A stretch of 64,000 nt of DNA from Chitinophagaceae bacterium (GCA_016715365.1 JADKAM010000001.1:62001-126000), one strand, 5' to 3'. Shown: positions 17,914 through 27,457, numbered from the stretch's first letter. Translations and numbers: made by a program. The notes: generated by a model not told the origin, from the sequence alone.

Positions 17914-18336
17914 ATGAAGAAATTAATCCCACTGTTTGTTTTATTTTTTGTGCTGAGCTTTTTCAGTTCCTGCCGCAACAAAACGGTTATACTGCTTACC
18001 AAAAAATGGGATTGTGTACAGGTAGATAATCTTGTTCAACCCAATACAAAAGGACTTACTGCAAAAGATTCGATCAATGCCGAGCAGGTTAAAATGCTTT
18101 TGCTCACACTCAACTGGACCTTTAAAGACCGCATGAAATATGAATGTGCATTGAACGACCAGGTTACCGTGCAGGGAAAATATGAATTACAGGGAAATGA
18201 TAAGATACTGGTTTGTACACCAGAATCTAAAAACAGCATAAACCGCTATATTATTAAATCATTAACTGCCGATGAACTGGTGCTGGCCGGCAATGCCGAA
18301 AACCAAAATGTAGTACTTCATTTTAAACCACATTAG
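17914..18336 (+). CDS. Hypothetical lipoprotein, lipocalin-like
   Basis: 140 residues. The signal MKKLIPLFVLFFVLSFFSSC has a lipobox with Cys20. The mature part starts with LLTKKWDCVQVDNL and has alternating strands (WTFKDRMKYECALN, VTVQGKYELQGNDKILV) that resemble small lipocalin-like domains common in Bacteroidota. It begins 11 bp after murA and is probably co-transcribed. No function can be assigned; the lipocalin-like call is by general strand pattern only. Confidence 0.65.
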   Translation: MKKLIPLFVLFFVLSFFSSCRNKTVILLTKKWDCVQVDNLVQPNTKGLTAKDSINAEQVKMLLLTLNWTFKDRMKYECALNDQVTVQGKYELQGNDKILVCTPESKNSINRYIIKSLTADELVLAGNAENQNVVLHFKPH

Positions 18337-18344
18337 TTTTTACA

Positions 18345-18359
18345 AGGGTTGGCAACCCT
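18345..18359. repeat. 15-bp palindrome of the GGTTGGCAACC family
   Basis: AGGGTTGGCAACCCT lies between the murA-associated lipoprotein gene and gmk. It is a variant of the palindromes at 15.6 and 20.3 kb. Confidence 0.7.
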
Positions 18360-18413
18360 GCGACAATATTTCAGACCTCATTTAAAAGTAAAAATTAAAT
18401 AGTTTCTTTGCAC

Positions 18414-18986
18414 ATGGCAGATAACAACAAACTCATCATCATTACAGCGCCTTCCGGTGCCGGTAAAACATCCATCACACGTTACCTGATGAAAACTTTT
18501 CCGCAGCTGGCTTTTTCCATTTCGGCAGCCACACGCCAGGCAAGAGGTACAGAAAAAGATGGTGTTGATTATCATTTTATGAATACCGAAGCATTTAAAG
18601 ATAAAATTCAGCACAACGAATTTATAGAATGGGAAATGGTGTACGAGGGGAAATATTACGGCACTTTAAAATCGGAACTGGAGCGTATCTGGCAACAACA
18701 TAAAATTCCGGTACTTGATATTGATGTAAAAGGAGCCATTCATGTGCAACAGCAATATCCTGAAAGTTCGCTCAGCCTTTTTATACAAACGCCTTCGGTA
18801 GAAGAATTGAAGAAAAGACTGGAAAGCCGTGGAACCGAAACAGCCGAATCGCTGGCAGCAAGGATAAATAAAGCGGCATATGAGCTTTCATTTAAAGACC
18901 AGTTCAACAAACTGATCACCAATGATGATTTTCATCGTGCCTGTACAGAGGCTGAAGGCATTGTAGCCGAATTCATCAGTAAATAG
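18414..18986 (+). CDS. gmk: Guanylate kinase
   Basis: 190 residues from ATG 18414; a TTG six bases upstream is less likely. The P-loop APSGAGKTS (12-20) and the GMP-binding segment FSISAATRQARGTEKDGVDY are clear. It phosphorylates GMP/dGMP to GDP/dGDP in nucleotide salvage and (p)ppGpp homeostasis. A TTTCTTTG near-match to the -7 element ends only 3 nt before the ATG, so a very short leader is possible. Confidence 0.96.
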   Translation: MADNNKLIIITAPSGAGKTSITRYLMKTFPQLAFSISAATRQARGTEKDGVDYHFMNTEAFKDKIQHNEFIEWEMVYEGKYYGTLKSELERIWQQHKIPVLDIDVKGAIHVQQQYPESSLSLFIQTPSVEELKKRLESRGTETAESLAARINKAAYELSFKDQFNKLITNDDFHRACTEAEGIVAEFISK

Positions 18987-19018
18987 ACTGTTTAAAAACT
19001 CTTTCTTATTTTTATACT

Positions 19019-20305
19019 ATGGGTTGGATAGCATTTATTGCCATTATTGTTTCATTATTGCTTATCGGTTTTTTTGCCGGTATAGAAATAGCTTTTATAT
19101 CTGCCAATAAACTGTCTATTGAATTAAACCGCAAGCAGGGCACCAAAAGCGGAAAAGTATGGGGCTTTTATGCCGACAGGCCGGCCCGGTTCATTGGCAC
19201 CACCCTGGTTGGGATCAACCTGGTTTTTGTGGTGTATGGTTTACTGGTGGTAGATATGCTCTCTCCCATCTGGCTCTGGATAAAAGCAAACTTACCTGGC
19301 TCTTTTGTAAATGCGGTAGACTATATCAAACTTTTTGTAGAGACAATGATCTCTACTTTAATAGTATTATTTGTAGAGTTTTTATTCAAGGCATTTTTTA
19401 AAGCACGTAACAGCAGCATACTCAGTTCAAACTTCATCAGCAGTGTAGTTCAGTTCTTTTACTGGATGTTTTCTTCTATAGGCGTTTATTTAGTAAATAC
19501 TGCTGAATGGATATTGAAAACACTGCTGGATGTAAAAATAAATACCAAAAAAGACATGTTCAGCAAAGTGGACCTGGAGCATTTTATGCAGCAGAGTAAA
19601 AGCAGTGAGGAGGAGGACAGCAGCGAGCTAAACAAGGAGCTTTTTGAAAATGCCTTATCGCTCAGTGAAACCAGGCTGCGGGAATGCCTGATACCCCGTA
19701 AAGAGATTGAAGGGGTGAGCAGGAACAGTTCTATTGAAGAAGTAAAGGCAAAATTCATCAGCACACAACTGAGTAAGCTGGTTGTTTACGATGAGAATAT
19801 AGACAGTATAGCAGGTTATATTCATCAGCTTGATCTGTTTAAACATCCTGCTACCGTTAACGAAATTTTATTGCCCATACCAACCGTGCCGGAAAGTATG
19901 AGTGCCACCGACCTGATGAATAAATTCAGCAAAGAAAGAAAATCAATTGCCTGGGTTATTGACGAGTTTGGCGGTACAGCCGGTATTGTTACCATGGAAG
20001 ACCTGCTGGAAGAAATTTTTGGAGAGATTCATGATGAATATGATACCGAGGAGTTTGTTGATAAGCAGTTGGCCAATAACGAATTTATTTTCAGCGGCCG
20101 GATGGAGCTTGACCTGATCACTGAAAAGTACAAACTGCTTTTTCCGGATGATGAAGAAACAGAAACGCTGTCGGGTTACATCATTAAAAATCATGAGCAA
20201 ATTCCCAAATTAAAGGAGCATATCATTATTGGTAATTATGAAATTGATATTTTAAGCGTAAGCGATACCCGTATTGAAATGGTAAAGCTGAAAGTTTTAA
20301 AATAG
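19019..20305 (+). CDS. CNNM/CorC (hemolysin C) family membrane protein with CBS and transporter-associated domains
   Basis: 428 residues. The N-terminal DUF21/CNNM part (about 1-185) has the reentrant segment GFFAGIEIAFISANKLSIEL. A CBS pair follows (about 210-340, including LIPRKEIEGVSRNSSI and IAWVIDEFGGTAGIVTMED), then a CorC_HlyC C-terminal domain (about 345-428). Family members are linked to Mg2+/Co2+ handling. The Bacteroidota gliding protein GldE belongs to the same superfamily, but none of its usual neighbours is here, so the general family name is used. Confidence 0.85.
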   Translation: MGWIAFIAIIVSLLLIGFFAGIEIAFISANKLSIELNRKQGTKSGKVWGFYADRPARFIGTTLVGINLVFVVYGLLVVDMLSPIWLWIKANLPGSFVNAVDYIKLFVETMISTLIVLFVEFLFKAFFKARNSSILSSNFISSVVQFFYWMFSSIGVYLVNTAEWILKTLLDVKINTKKDMFSKVDLEHFMQQSKSSEEEDSSELNKELFENALSLSETRLRECLIPRKEIEGVSRNSSIEEVKAKFISTQLSKLVVYDENIDSIAGYIHQLDLFKHPATVNEILLPIPTVPESMSATDLMNKFSKERKSIAWVIDEFGGTAGIVTMEDLLEEIFGEIHDEYDTEEFVDKQLANNEFIFSGRMELDLITEKYKLLFPDDEETETLSGYIIKNHEQIPKLKEHIIIGNYEIDILSVSDTRIEMVKLKVLK

Positions 20306-20365
20306 GGTTGCCAACCTTGCAAGGGTATTTTTAAATGAAAGCAACTTTTTAAAGGTTGGCAACCC
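20305..20365. repeat. Exact 14-bp inverted repeat of the GGTTGSCAACC family
   Basis: GGGTTGCCAACCTT (20305-20318) and AAGGTTGGCAACCC (20352-20365) are exact reverse complements 33 nt apart. The first base overlaps the stop codon of the CNNM gene. They may form a hairpin after that gene and share the core seen at 15.6 and 18.35 kb. Confidence 0.75.
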
Positions 20366-20405
20366 TTGCCGCAAAACTTTATTTAATCTTCTCTTATTTA
20401 TTTAC

Positions 20406-21521
20406 ATGATCATTGCTGTAAACACCAGGTTGAATAAAGAAACACAACCGGAAGGTTATGAGGAGTTTTTGTTTTCATTGCTGCATCATCTAACTAAAAA
20501 TTTTCCGCAGCATCAATTCATTTACATTTTTGACACCCCGTTTAAAAATATTCTTTTCCAAAAAAATGTAACTCCGGTTGTAGCCGGTCCAAAAGCCAGC
20601 AGCAACCTGCGTTTGCAATATTGGTTCAATTACAGGATACCGGCAATCTTACGTAAATACAATGCCGATGTTTTTGTAAGCCTGGAAGGTATCTGTTCGC
20701 TGCGTACAAAAGTTCCGCAATGTTTATTGCTGAGTGATCTGTCATTTTTAAATTATCCGGAATTATTAAAAAAATCGCAGGCAGGATTTTACAGAAAATT
20801 CACATCGGCCTTTTTAGCAAAGGCAAAAAGCATTGCAACAGTTTCTGCCTTTTCAAAATCCCTGCTTGCCAGTCGTTATAAAATTAATGCGGAAGAGATC
20901 GCTGTTATCAAGCCGGCTATTGATGCAAATTTTACGCCGATTGATTGGGAAGAAAAAGAACTGGTAAAAGAAAAATACGCCGAAGGAAAAGCTTATTTTT
21001 TATTTAGTGGTAACAGTAGCCAGCGCAGCAATCTCATTAACCTGTTAAAAGCATTTACCTTTTTTAAAAAAAGACAGAAAAGCAATATGATGCTGTTGAT
21101 TGCCGGGAATGCAGATGAAGCTTTTAAAAAAGAACTGAAAACCTATAAATTAAGGAATGAAGTAAAACTGCTGGAGGGCCTGGATAAAGCCGGGCTGGCA
21201 AAAATAACCGCAGCTGCCTATGCTATGGTTTACCCTGTCTTTTATGATGACATGGCATTAGCTGCACTACAGGCACTGCAATGCAATGTACCCCTTGTAA
21301 TGTCTGATTCCGGGTCGTTGCCTGCAGTTTTTGGTGAAGCTGCTTTATATGTCAATCCCGAAAGCTTTGAGGATATTGCTCAAAAAATGATGCTTGTTTT
21401 TAAAGATGAAGACAAAGCAAAGGAACTGGTAAAAGCCGGGAATGAGCTGCTGCTACAACATCAACCCGGCAAAAATGCTGATTTGCTGATGGAATGCATT
21501 TTGAAAGCTGCCAATAGTTAA
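20406..21521 (+). CDS. Glycosyltransferase family 4 protein
   Basis: 371 residues, GT-B fold. The N-terminal Rossmann half ends near ATVSAFSKSLLASRYKINAE. The C-terminal GT4 donor domain has YFLFSGNSSQRSNLINLLKA, a VYPVFYDDMALAALQALQCN region that corresponds to the EX7E segment but in which the first acidic position is not the usual Glu, and VPLVMSDSGSLPAVFGEAAL. It transfers a sugar from a nucleotide donor; donor and acceptor are unknown. It is preceded by the 20.3 kb repeat and followed by a 9-bp-stem hairpin. Confidence 0.85.
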   Translation: MIIAVNTRLNKETQPEGYEEFLFSLLHHLTKNFPQHQFIYIFDTPFKNILFQKNVTPVVAGPKASSNLRLQYWFNYRIPAILRKYNADVFVSLEGICSLRTKVPQCLLLSDLSFLNYPELLKKSQAGFYRKFTSAFLAKAKSIATVSAFSKSLLASRYKINAEEIAVIKPAIDANFTPIDWEEKELVKEKYAEGKAYFLFSGNSSQRSNLINLLKAFTFFKKRQKSNMMLLIAGNADEAFKKELKTYKLRNEVKLLEGLDKAGLAKITAAAYAMVYPVFYDDMALAALQALQCNVPLVMSDSGSLPAVFGEAALYVNPESFEDIAQKMMLVFKDEDKAKELVKAGNELLLQHQPGKNADLLMECILKAANS

Positions 21522-21537
21522 ATTCAGTTAATTTTGC

Positions 21538-21560
21538 AGCCTGCCTGCGGTAGGCAGGCT
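21538..21560. repeat. GC-rich palindrome (AGCCTGCCT...AGGCAGGCT)
   Basis: A 9-bp perfect inverted repeat with a 5-nt loop GCGGT lies between the GT4 gene and gldC. Its GC content is far above the surrounding AT-rich DNA. Such CCTGCC-type palindromes occur repeatedly in Bacteroidota genomes; whether this one terminates transcription is uncertain because no T tract follows. Confidence 0.55.
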
Positions 21561-21600
21561 TAACTAAAATAAGCACATTATAAAATACTCCTGAAAATTT

Positions 21601-21945
21601 ATGAATCAATCAACTATAAAAATTGACGTACTGCTCGACCCGAATAAAGTGCCCGAACAGATAAACTGGTCGGCAACAGACAGTACTGCCAACATGGTAC
21701 AAAAAGCCAAAGCAATGAGTGTTGCGTTTTGGGATGGAGCAGATAAAACAGCCCTGCGTATTGATCTTTGGACCAAGGATATGATGGTAGATGAAATGGC
21801 CGATTTTTATTACCAGATGCTGATGAGTATGGCCGACAGCTTTAAACGTGCCACACAACAACAGGAAATGAGTGACGACATGAAAAAATTTGCCAAAGAA
21901 TTTTTTGATAAGTTCAGGACGATACAGTTGAAGGAACAGAAATAA
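21601..21945 (+). CDS. gldC: Gliding motility protein GldC
   Basis: 114 residues. The GldC features are visible: an N-terminal strand IKIDVLLDPNKVPEQINWSA, then AKAMSVAFWDGADKTALRID and LWTKDMMVDEMADFYYQMLM. GldC is a small cytoplasmic protein found across Bacteroidota; in Flavobacterium johnsoniae it supports gliding but is not part of the secretion pore. Its usual partner gldB is not adjacent here. The start ATG is the first in frame. Confidence 0.9.
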   Translation: MNQSTIKIDVLLDPNKVPEQINWSATDSTANMVQKAKAMSVAFWDGADKTALRIDLWTKDMMVDEMADFYYQMLMSMADSFKRATQQQEMSDDMKKFAKEFFDKFRTIQLKEQK

Positions 21946-22075
21946 GACGACACTGGTTATTAGTCAATTGTCATTAAGGAGCTTCTAAATTAAAAGCTCC
22001 AATCAAATAACAAACGTAAAATGACTTATTGACCAATGACTAAATCATAAATTTAAATTCCTAAAAAATACAACC

Positions 22076-22528
22076 ATGAGTTTAGAACAACAGATCATGA
22101 CCGAAATGAAAGAGGCCATGAAAGCAAAGAACGAAGGCGTTTTACGTGCCCTGCGTGGCATTAAGGCCGAGATCATTAAAGCCAAAACAGACCCCGGTGC
22201 CGGCGGCGAAATTGACGAAGCCACCGAGCAGAAATTTTTACAGAAGATGATGAAACAGCGCAGGGATTCGCTGGAGATCTTTGAAAAGCAGGGCCGTGAA
22301 GATCTTGCCGCAAAAGAAAAAGAAGAAATGGCTGTGATAGAAAAATTTTTACCAAAGCAATTAGATGAAGCAGAACTAAAAGAAATAATAAAAGGCATCA
22401 TTACTGAAACCGGGGCATCATCACCTGCCGATATGGGTAAAGTAATGGGTGTTGCCAGCAAACAGCTGGCTGGTAAAGCAGATGGTAAAATGATCAGTGG
22501 TATTGTTAAAGAACTTCTTGCAGGTTAG
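22076..22528 (+). CDS. GatB/YqeY domain protein
   Basis: 150 residues, the normal size for stand-alone YqeY. The helical N-terminal part EQQIMTEMKEAMKAKNEGVL and the C-terminal YqeY segment SPADMGKVMGVASKQLAGKA match the family. The domain is related to the tRNA-binding tail of the GatB amidotransferase subunit; the function of the stand-alone protein is not firmly known. A short hairpin GGAGCTT/AAGCTCC lies in the gap before it (21977-21999). Confidence 0.88.
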   Translation: MSLEQQIMTEMKEAMKAKNEGVLRALRGIKAEIIKAKTDPGAGGEIDEATEQKFLQKMMKQRRDSLEIFEKQGREDLAAKEKEEMAVIEKFLPKQLDEAELKEIIKGIITETGASSPADMGKVMGVASKQLAGKADGKMISGIVKELLAG

Positions 22529-22593
22529 TTTTTAAACTTATCAGGAAGTTTTTTGCAAACTATAATTCTTAACCAGCATTAATTTTTCTTGCA

Positions 22594-22644
22594 ACGAATT
22601 GCACGAATGAACACGAATCATTAGTGCCAGTTAGTGCAATTCGT
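22594..22644. repeat. 11-bp inverted repeat upstream of cvpA-like gene
   Basis: ACGAATTGCAC (22594-22604) and GTGCAATTCGT (22634-22644) are exact reverse complements. Similar CACGAATT/AATTCGTG words surround the murA terminator, suggesting a dispersed degenerate repeat. Confidence 0.5.
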
Positions 22645-22691
22645 GGCTAATACTTCATTTTGAAAACAGCTTTGAAGCAAACAAAATATTC

Positions 22692-23231
22692 ATGCTGATA
22701 GATTTTACTTTTGCTGCTCTGCTCATCCTGGCCATCATCAAAGGCTATCAAAAGGGGTTGATCCTTGCCGCCTTTTCTATCATAGCATTTATTATTGGCC
22801 TGGCGGCTGCTTTAAAATTATCGACTGCGGTTGCTGCTTATTTAAAAGACAGCATCAGTGTTTCGGCTAAATGGATGCCGTTTATAGCATTTGCCCTGGT
22901 ATTTTTTGTGGTTGTTATCCTGGTAAGGCTGGGCGCTAAATTAATTGAAAAGACATTTCAGGCTGTAATGCTGGGCTGGCTTAACCGCATGGGCGGAATT
23001 GTTTTATATGCGGTACTATACCTCATCATTCTAAGCATTTTTATTTTTTATGCCGAAAAGCTGCAATTATTGCAGCCGGAAGCCATTAATAGTTCGCAAA
23101 CCTATCATTTTATACAACCCTGGGGACCTAAAGTGATGGATAGTTTTGGCAGGCTGATACCCGTTTTTAAAGATATGTTTACTGAGTTGGGCGATTTTTT
23201 TAATTCGTTATCAAACAAAATTCGGCATTAA
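22692..23231 (+). CDS. CvpA family membrane protein
   Basis: 179 residues with four hydrophobic segments. The N-terminus MLIDFTFAALLILAIIKGYQ, with a conserved KGYQKGLI turn, and the following two-helix hairpin match CvpA/colicin V production family proteins. Members are inner-membrane proteins linked to colicin V export in E. coli, with a broader envelope role. It may share a transcript with the downstream hydrolase, 100 bp away. Confidence 0.85.
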   Translation: MLIDFTFAALLILAIIKGYQKGLILAAFSIIAFIIGLAAALKLSTAVAAYLKDSISVSAKWMPFIAFALVFFVVVILVRLGAKLIEKTFQAVMLGWLNRMGGIVLYAVLYLIILSIFIFYAEKLQLLQPEAINSSQTYHFIQPWGPKVMDSFGRLIPVFKDMFTELGDFFNSLSNKIRH

Positions 23232-23331
23232 TTTCAACCATTATCTTATTTAACGTAATTTTAGCCCCGATCAGCATTTCATAACTTTAAGATTGAGATA
23301 GCAGTTTATATTAAACAATTTGCATTTACGG

Positions 23332-24111
23332 ATGAGTTACGAAATTAAACAAGACGGAAAATTTAAATTTATCGAAGAGGGTGAAGGCGAACCTTTGTTG
23401 CTGCTGCATGGATTATTTGGAGCATTGAGCAATTTTCAGTTCCTGATTGAGCATTTTCGCAAAACGAACAAAGTAATTGTTCCGCTTTTACCTTTGCTCG
23501 AACTTGACCTGCTGCATACCTCGGTTGGCGGCCTTCAAAAATTTGTACACCGGTTTATAGAGCACCGCAATTACAACAATATAAATCTGCTGGGTAATTC
23601 GCTGGGTGGCCATGTTGCATTGGTACATGTTTTAAAAAATCCCGAACGTATCAAGTCAATCATATTAACCGGCAGCTCGGGTTTATTTGAGAACGGGATG
23701 GGCGATACGTATCCAAAACGCGGCGATAAAGATTATATCCGCAAAAAAACCGAACTCACATTTTATGATCCCGCCATGGCTACCGAAGACCTGGTGAATG
23801 AAGTTTTTGAAATTACCAATAACCGCATGAAGGTTATCAAGATCATCGCATTGGCAAAAAGCGCCATCCGCAATAACCTGGGCGAAGAACTGAACCAGAT
23901 AAAACAGCCTTGCTGCCTTATCTGGGGAAACAATGATACCATTACACCGCCTTTTGTTGCCAAAGAATTTAACCGCCTGATACCAACCAGCGAATTGCAT
24001 TTTGTTGATAAGTGCGGCCATGCGCCTATGATGGAAGTACCGGAAGAGTTTAACAGGCTGCTGGATGGCTTTTTATCAAAATTAAATAGTCCTGCTGCAA
24101 CAGTTCAGTAA
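23332..24111 (+). CDS. Alpha/beta-fold hydrolase
   Basis: 259 residues from ATG 23332; a TTG at 23320 would add four residues. The oxyanion-side motif HGLFG (26-30), nucleophile elbow GNSLGG with Ser90, acid in IWGNNDTITPP and base in DKCGHAPMMEVP complete a catalytic triad. The enzyme is a cytoplasmic esterase/lipase-like hydrolase with unknown substrate. It precedes the CBS protein by 129 bp. Confidence 0.85.
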   Translation: MSYEIKQDGKFKFIEEGEGEPLLLLHGLFGALSNFQFLIEHFRKTNKVIVPLLPLLELDLLHTSVGGLQKFVHRFIEHRNYNNINLLGNSLGGHVALVHVLKNPERIKSIILTGSSGLFENGMGDTYPKRGDKDYIRKKTELTFYDPAMATEDLVNEVFEITNNRMKVIKIIALAKSAIRNNLGEELNQIKQPCCLIWGNNDTITPPFVAKEFNRLIPTSELHFVDKCGHAPMMEVPEEFNRLLDGFLSKLNSPAATVQ

Positions 24112-24240
24112 AAATTCTTGTCATTAACAATATTCATTGCTCTTAAAATCTTTACAAGAAGTTAACAGAGCTGATGCAGTATACTTTTAAAGATCATTTA
24201 TACGTTATTCCAATAGCTGTTATTAACCTAAACCAGTTAT

Positions 24241-24903
24241 ATGTTAACCATCGAACTCATCAATAACAATATCCCACGCCTGCAGCTTAAAGATTCTGTG
24301 AGTAAGGCTTTGCGGCTTATCAGGGATTTCAGGGTTACACATTTACCGGTTATTAAAGACGATAAATTCCTTGGGCTCATCAGCGAAGATGACCTGCTTG
24401 ACCAGGATGAACCAAAAATGCCAATGGAACTGATGCAGGAATTCTTTATTCGTGCAGCAGTGCATGATAACGAACATTTTTTAAATGCTGTTACCTGCAG
24501 CAACCAGTTTGACACAACCGTGGTTCCGGTAATTAATGAAGAAAACGACCTGATGGGCGTGATCACCACCAACGATCTTTTAAAAGCACTGGGCAATTTT
24601 GCCGGCACCAATGAAATTGGCGGTATTGTAGTGCTGGAAATGGAACGCAGCCAGTTTGCCATTTCAGAAATCAGCCGCATTGTGGAAAGCAACGATGCAA
24701 CCATTCTGCATTTAAATACAACCGTACATGCCGAAACCGGTATGCTTACCGTTACCCTGCACATCAATAAAAAAGAAATAGCAGCTGTTGTAGCTACTTT
24801 TGAAAGATACGATTACGATGTTATCTACTATTTTGGTAACGAAAATTTTGAAAATGAAATTCACAGCAATTACCGCCACCTGATGAATTACCTGGATCTT
24901 TAA
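24241..24903 (+). CDS. CBS domain-containing protein
   Basis: 220 residues. A CBS pair occupies about 8-125 (VTHLPVIKDDKFLGLISEDD and TVVPVINEENDLMGVITTND). The C-terminal part (about 138-205) has alternating strands and helices like an ACT-type regulatory domain. CBS pairs bind adenosyl nucleotides, so the protein is probably a small energy or nucleotide sensor. CBS proteins of this kind lie near nadK in many Bacteroidota, and nadK is two genes downstream here. Confidence 0.85.
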   Translation: MLTIELINNNIPRLQLKDSVSKALRLIRDFRVTHLPVIKDDKFLGLISEDDLLDQDEPKMPMELMQEFFIRAAVHDNEHFLNAVTCSNQFDTTVVPVINEENDLMGVITTNDLLKALGNFAGTNEIGGIVVLEMERSQFAISEISRIVESNDATILHLNTTVHAETGMLTVTLHINKKEIAAVVATFERYDYDVIYYFGNENFENEIHSNYRHLMNYLDL

Positions 24904-25059
24904 TACCATCATTATTTCATAAGTAGTCCGAAGGGCTTCTATGAAATATTAGATGTGATTATGCCGACTGAAAACTGATTGAATTATTAAACATGAAGTC
25001 GGTATGATGATTGCATTTACAGCCGTAATTTGCAGCCGGTTACCTAAGCTGTTTATCTG

Positions 25060-26532
25060 ATGAATGATCTGAAAAAAATAATTTACTGCTGTATCATCAT
25101 ACTTACGCCGGTACTTTCCTTTGCTCAAAAATCAACTACATCCAATTTCAGTTTTGTTGACACGGCCAAGTTATGGGGTAATACAGGTAATAAAGTATGC
25201 GTAAAAGACCTGCAGGTAACAGGCACAAAACAAACCAAGGTATATATTGTTTACCGGGAGATACAGTTTAAAAAAGGCGATTCTATTGTACTGGCCGATC
25301 TGTATAAAGAGCTGGAACAGGCAAGGTTCCAGGTTTACAACACTACACTGTTTAATGAAGTTAAGTTTGAACTGATTGCACTTGATGCTGCCAATGTACA
25401 CATTAATGTACAGGTATTGGAGCGCTGGTACCTGTACCCGGTGCCACAGTTTAAATGGATCGACCGTAATTTTAATGAATGGTACCGCACATACAAAGCC
25501 AGTTTAAGCCGTGTAAATTATGGAATTAAGTTTGTGCATTATAACCTCAGTGGCCGGCGTGACCAGTTGCGTATTTATTTTATCAATGGGTATACGAGGA
25601 ATGTTTCTTTCAGTTATACCGCACCATACAGTAATAAAAAACTAACCGAGGGTTTTACCATTGGTGGCGGTTATCTGCAAAAAAGAGAACTGTCCATTAA
25701 AACAAACAGCAACGATTCGCTGTTATTTTATCCTTCAGATTCTGCTGTAAAGGCAAAGGCCGACTTTGTGTACAAAAGCTGGTATGTACACGCAGGCTAT
25801 ACCATCCGCCGGGGCTTTTTTACAAAGCATATTTTTGGAGCAGCTTACTCTTATATTAAAATAGCCGACTCTGTAATTGACAAGCGTTACAATCCAAATT
25901 ATTTTGGAGACTCTGTTAGTTCAAAGGGCCTATTTGATCTTAATTACAGATTGCAATATGCAAATGTTGACAACGGATCCTACCCGCTAAAAGGCAAAAC
26001 CGCTTTTGTAGCGCTTCAAAAAAGAGGCCTGGGTTTTACAGGCGGTGTAAATATGTTTATGGTTGAAGCCGGCTGGAACCGCTATTACGACCTGGGTAAA
26101 AAATGGTATGGCATTGCACAGGTTTTCGGAAGTATCAAACTTCCATTTGACCAGGCTTATATAAACCAGCGTGGATTTGGTTATGGCGAAAATTATTTAC
26201 GTGGACTTGAATATTATGTTATTGATGGTGTAGCCACCGCATTGATAAAATCAACCATCAAGAAAAAACTGCTTTCAGTTAATATTCCGTTTAAGTACTT
26301 TCCTAAATTGCTTACTAAAATACCAATTACTGTTTTTGCAAAAACCTTTACCGATGTTGGATATGCGTATACCAAAAAGAAATATGATACAAACCTGAAC
26401 AACCGTTTATTGTATTCGGGCGGTTTTGGCATAGATATCCTTACCTTGTACGACATAAACCTGCGGATTGAATACAGTTTTAACCAATTAGGAGAAAAGG
26501 GTTTATTTTTACACAATCAATCTGGTTTTTAA
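25060..26532 (+). CDS. POTRA/beta-barrel outer membrane protein (BamA/TamA superfamily)
   Basis: 490 residues. A signal peptide (about 1-22, ending LSFAQ) is followed by a POTRA-like region (about 45-140: VKDLQVTGTKQTKVYIVYRE, HINVQVLERWYL). The remainder is an Omp85-like barrel with aromatic alternating strands, including AQVFGSIKLPFDQAYINQ and YLRGLEYYVIDG. It is shorter than BamA and TamL, with only one or two POTRA units. The nadK start lies 46 bp downstream, an arrangement seen in related genomes. Role is probably outer-membrane assembly or transport; the specific function is unknown. Confidence 0.8.
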   Translation: MNDLKKIIYCCIIILTPVLSFAQKSTTSNFSFVDTAKLWGNTGNKVCVKDLQVTGTKQTKVYIVYREIQFKKGDSIVLADLYKELEQARFQVYNTTLFNEVKFELIALDAANVHINVQVLERWYLYPVPQFKWIDRNFNEWYRTYKASLSRVNYGIKFVHYNLSGRRDQLRIYFINGYTRNVSFSYTAPYSNKKLTEGFTIGGGYLQKRELSIKTNSNDSLLFYPSDSAVKAKADFVYKSWYVHAGYTIRRGFFTKHIFGAAYSYIKIADSVIDKRYNPNYFGDSVSSKGLFDLNYRLQYANVDNGSYPLKGKTAFVALQKRGLGFTGGVNMFMVEAGWNRYYDLGKKWYGIAQVFGSIKLPFDQAYINQRGFGYGENYLRGLEYYVIDGVATALIKSTIKKKLLSVNIPFKYFPKLLTKIPITVFAKTFTDVGYAYTKKKYDTNLNNRLLYSGGFGIDILTLYDINLRIEYSFNQLGEKGLFLHNQSGF

Positions 26533-26578
26533 TTTGACAAAAATTCAAACATTACGCGGACTGGCAGAACTGAGGCAC

Positions 26579-27457
26579 ATGAAAATTGCCATCTACAGCC
26601 GCGGTATAGAAAATAACCAGCACCAGGATATTATTCAGCTGCTGGACGAACTGGCATTAAGTGGCGTGGAGCTTGTCTTCTACCAGGATTTTTTCAACCA
26701 GTTTTATTCTGCCATCAGTGCCAAGGCAAAATATTCCACCTTCAATTCATCCGAAGACCTGGATAAGAATATAGATTTTATCATCAGCCTGGGTGGAGAT
26801 GGCACTATGCTGGATACGGTTACGCTGGTTAAGGATAGCGGCATTCCGGTGGTGGGTATTAATTATGGCCGCCTTGGTTTCCTGGCAAATATTGGTAAAG
26901 AAGATCTGATACCGGCAGTGGAAGCATTGGTGAACAGAACGTATGTTGTGGACAAAAGAACTTTACTGCATTTAGATTCTGATGTTCGTTTATTTGGCGA
27001 TGCGCCTTATGCACTGAATGAATTTACGCTGCACAAAAAAGATTCATCGCCCATGATAAAAATACATACTTATTTAAACGGTGAATTTTTAAATACATAT
27101 TGGGCCGATGGTTTGATCGTGGCAACGCCAACAGGTTCTACCGGTTACTCATTAAGCTGTAATGGCCCCGTGGTTTTTCCTGATAGCGGCAGTTTTGTTA
27201 TTACACCTGTATCGCCACACAACTTAAATATACGCCCCATCATTGTGCCCGATAATACCATTATTTCTTTTGAAGTAGAAGGCCGTACAGATGGATTCCT
27301 TTGCACGTTAGACAGCCGCCGTGAAATAGTTACCAAAGACATTCAACTGGCAGTACGCAAAGAAACTTTCGGCATCAACCTTATCCGCCTTAACGAAAAT
27401 AATTTTTTACAAACCTTGAGAAATAAACTGAGCTGGGGTTTGGATGTGAGGAATTGA
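26579..27457 (+). CDS. nadK: NAD kinase
   Basis: 292 residues from ATG 26579, where the typical MKIAIYSRG begins. A TTG at 26534 would add 15 residues lacking homology. The phosphate-binding motif LGGDGTMLD (71-79) and the second family motif TPTGSTGYSLSCNGPVV are intact. It phosphorylates NAD+ to NADP+, the only route to NADP. The ATG lies 46 bp after the upstream barrel gene, so co-transcription is likely. Confidence 0.95.
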   Translation: MKIAIYSRGIENNQHQDIIQLLDELALSGVELVFYQDFFNQFYSAISAKAKYSTFNSSEDLDKNIDFIISLGGDGTMLDTVTLVKDSGIPVVGINYGRLGFLANIGKEDLIPAVEALVNRTYVVDKRTLLHLDSDVRLFGDAPYALNEFTLHKKDSSPMIKIHTYLNGEFLNTYWADGLIVATPTGSTGYSLSCNGPVVFPDSGSFVITPVSPHNLNIRPIIVPDNTIISFEVEGRTDGFLCTLDSRREIVTKDIQLAVRKETFGINLIRLNENNFLQTLRNKLSWGLDVRN

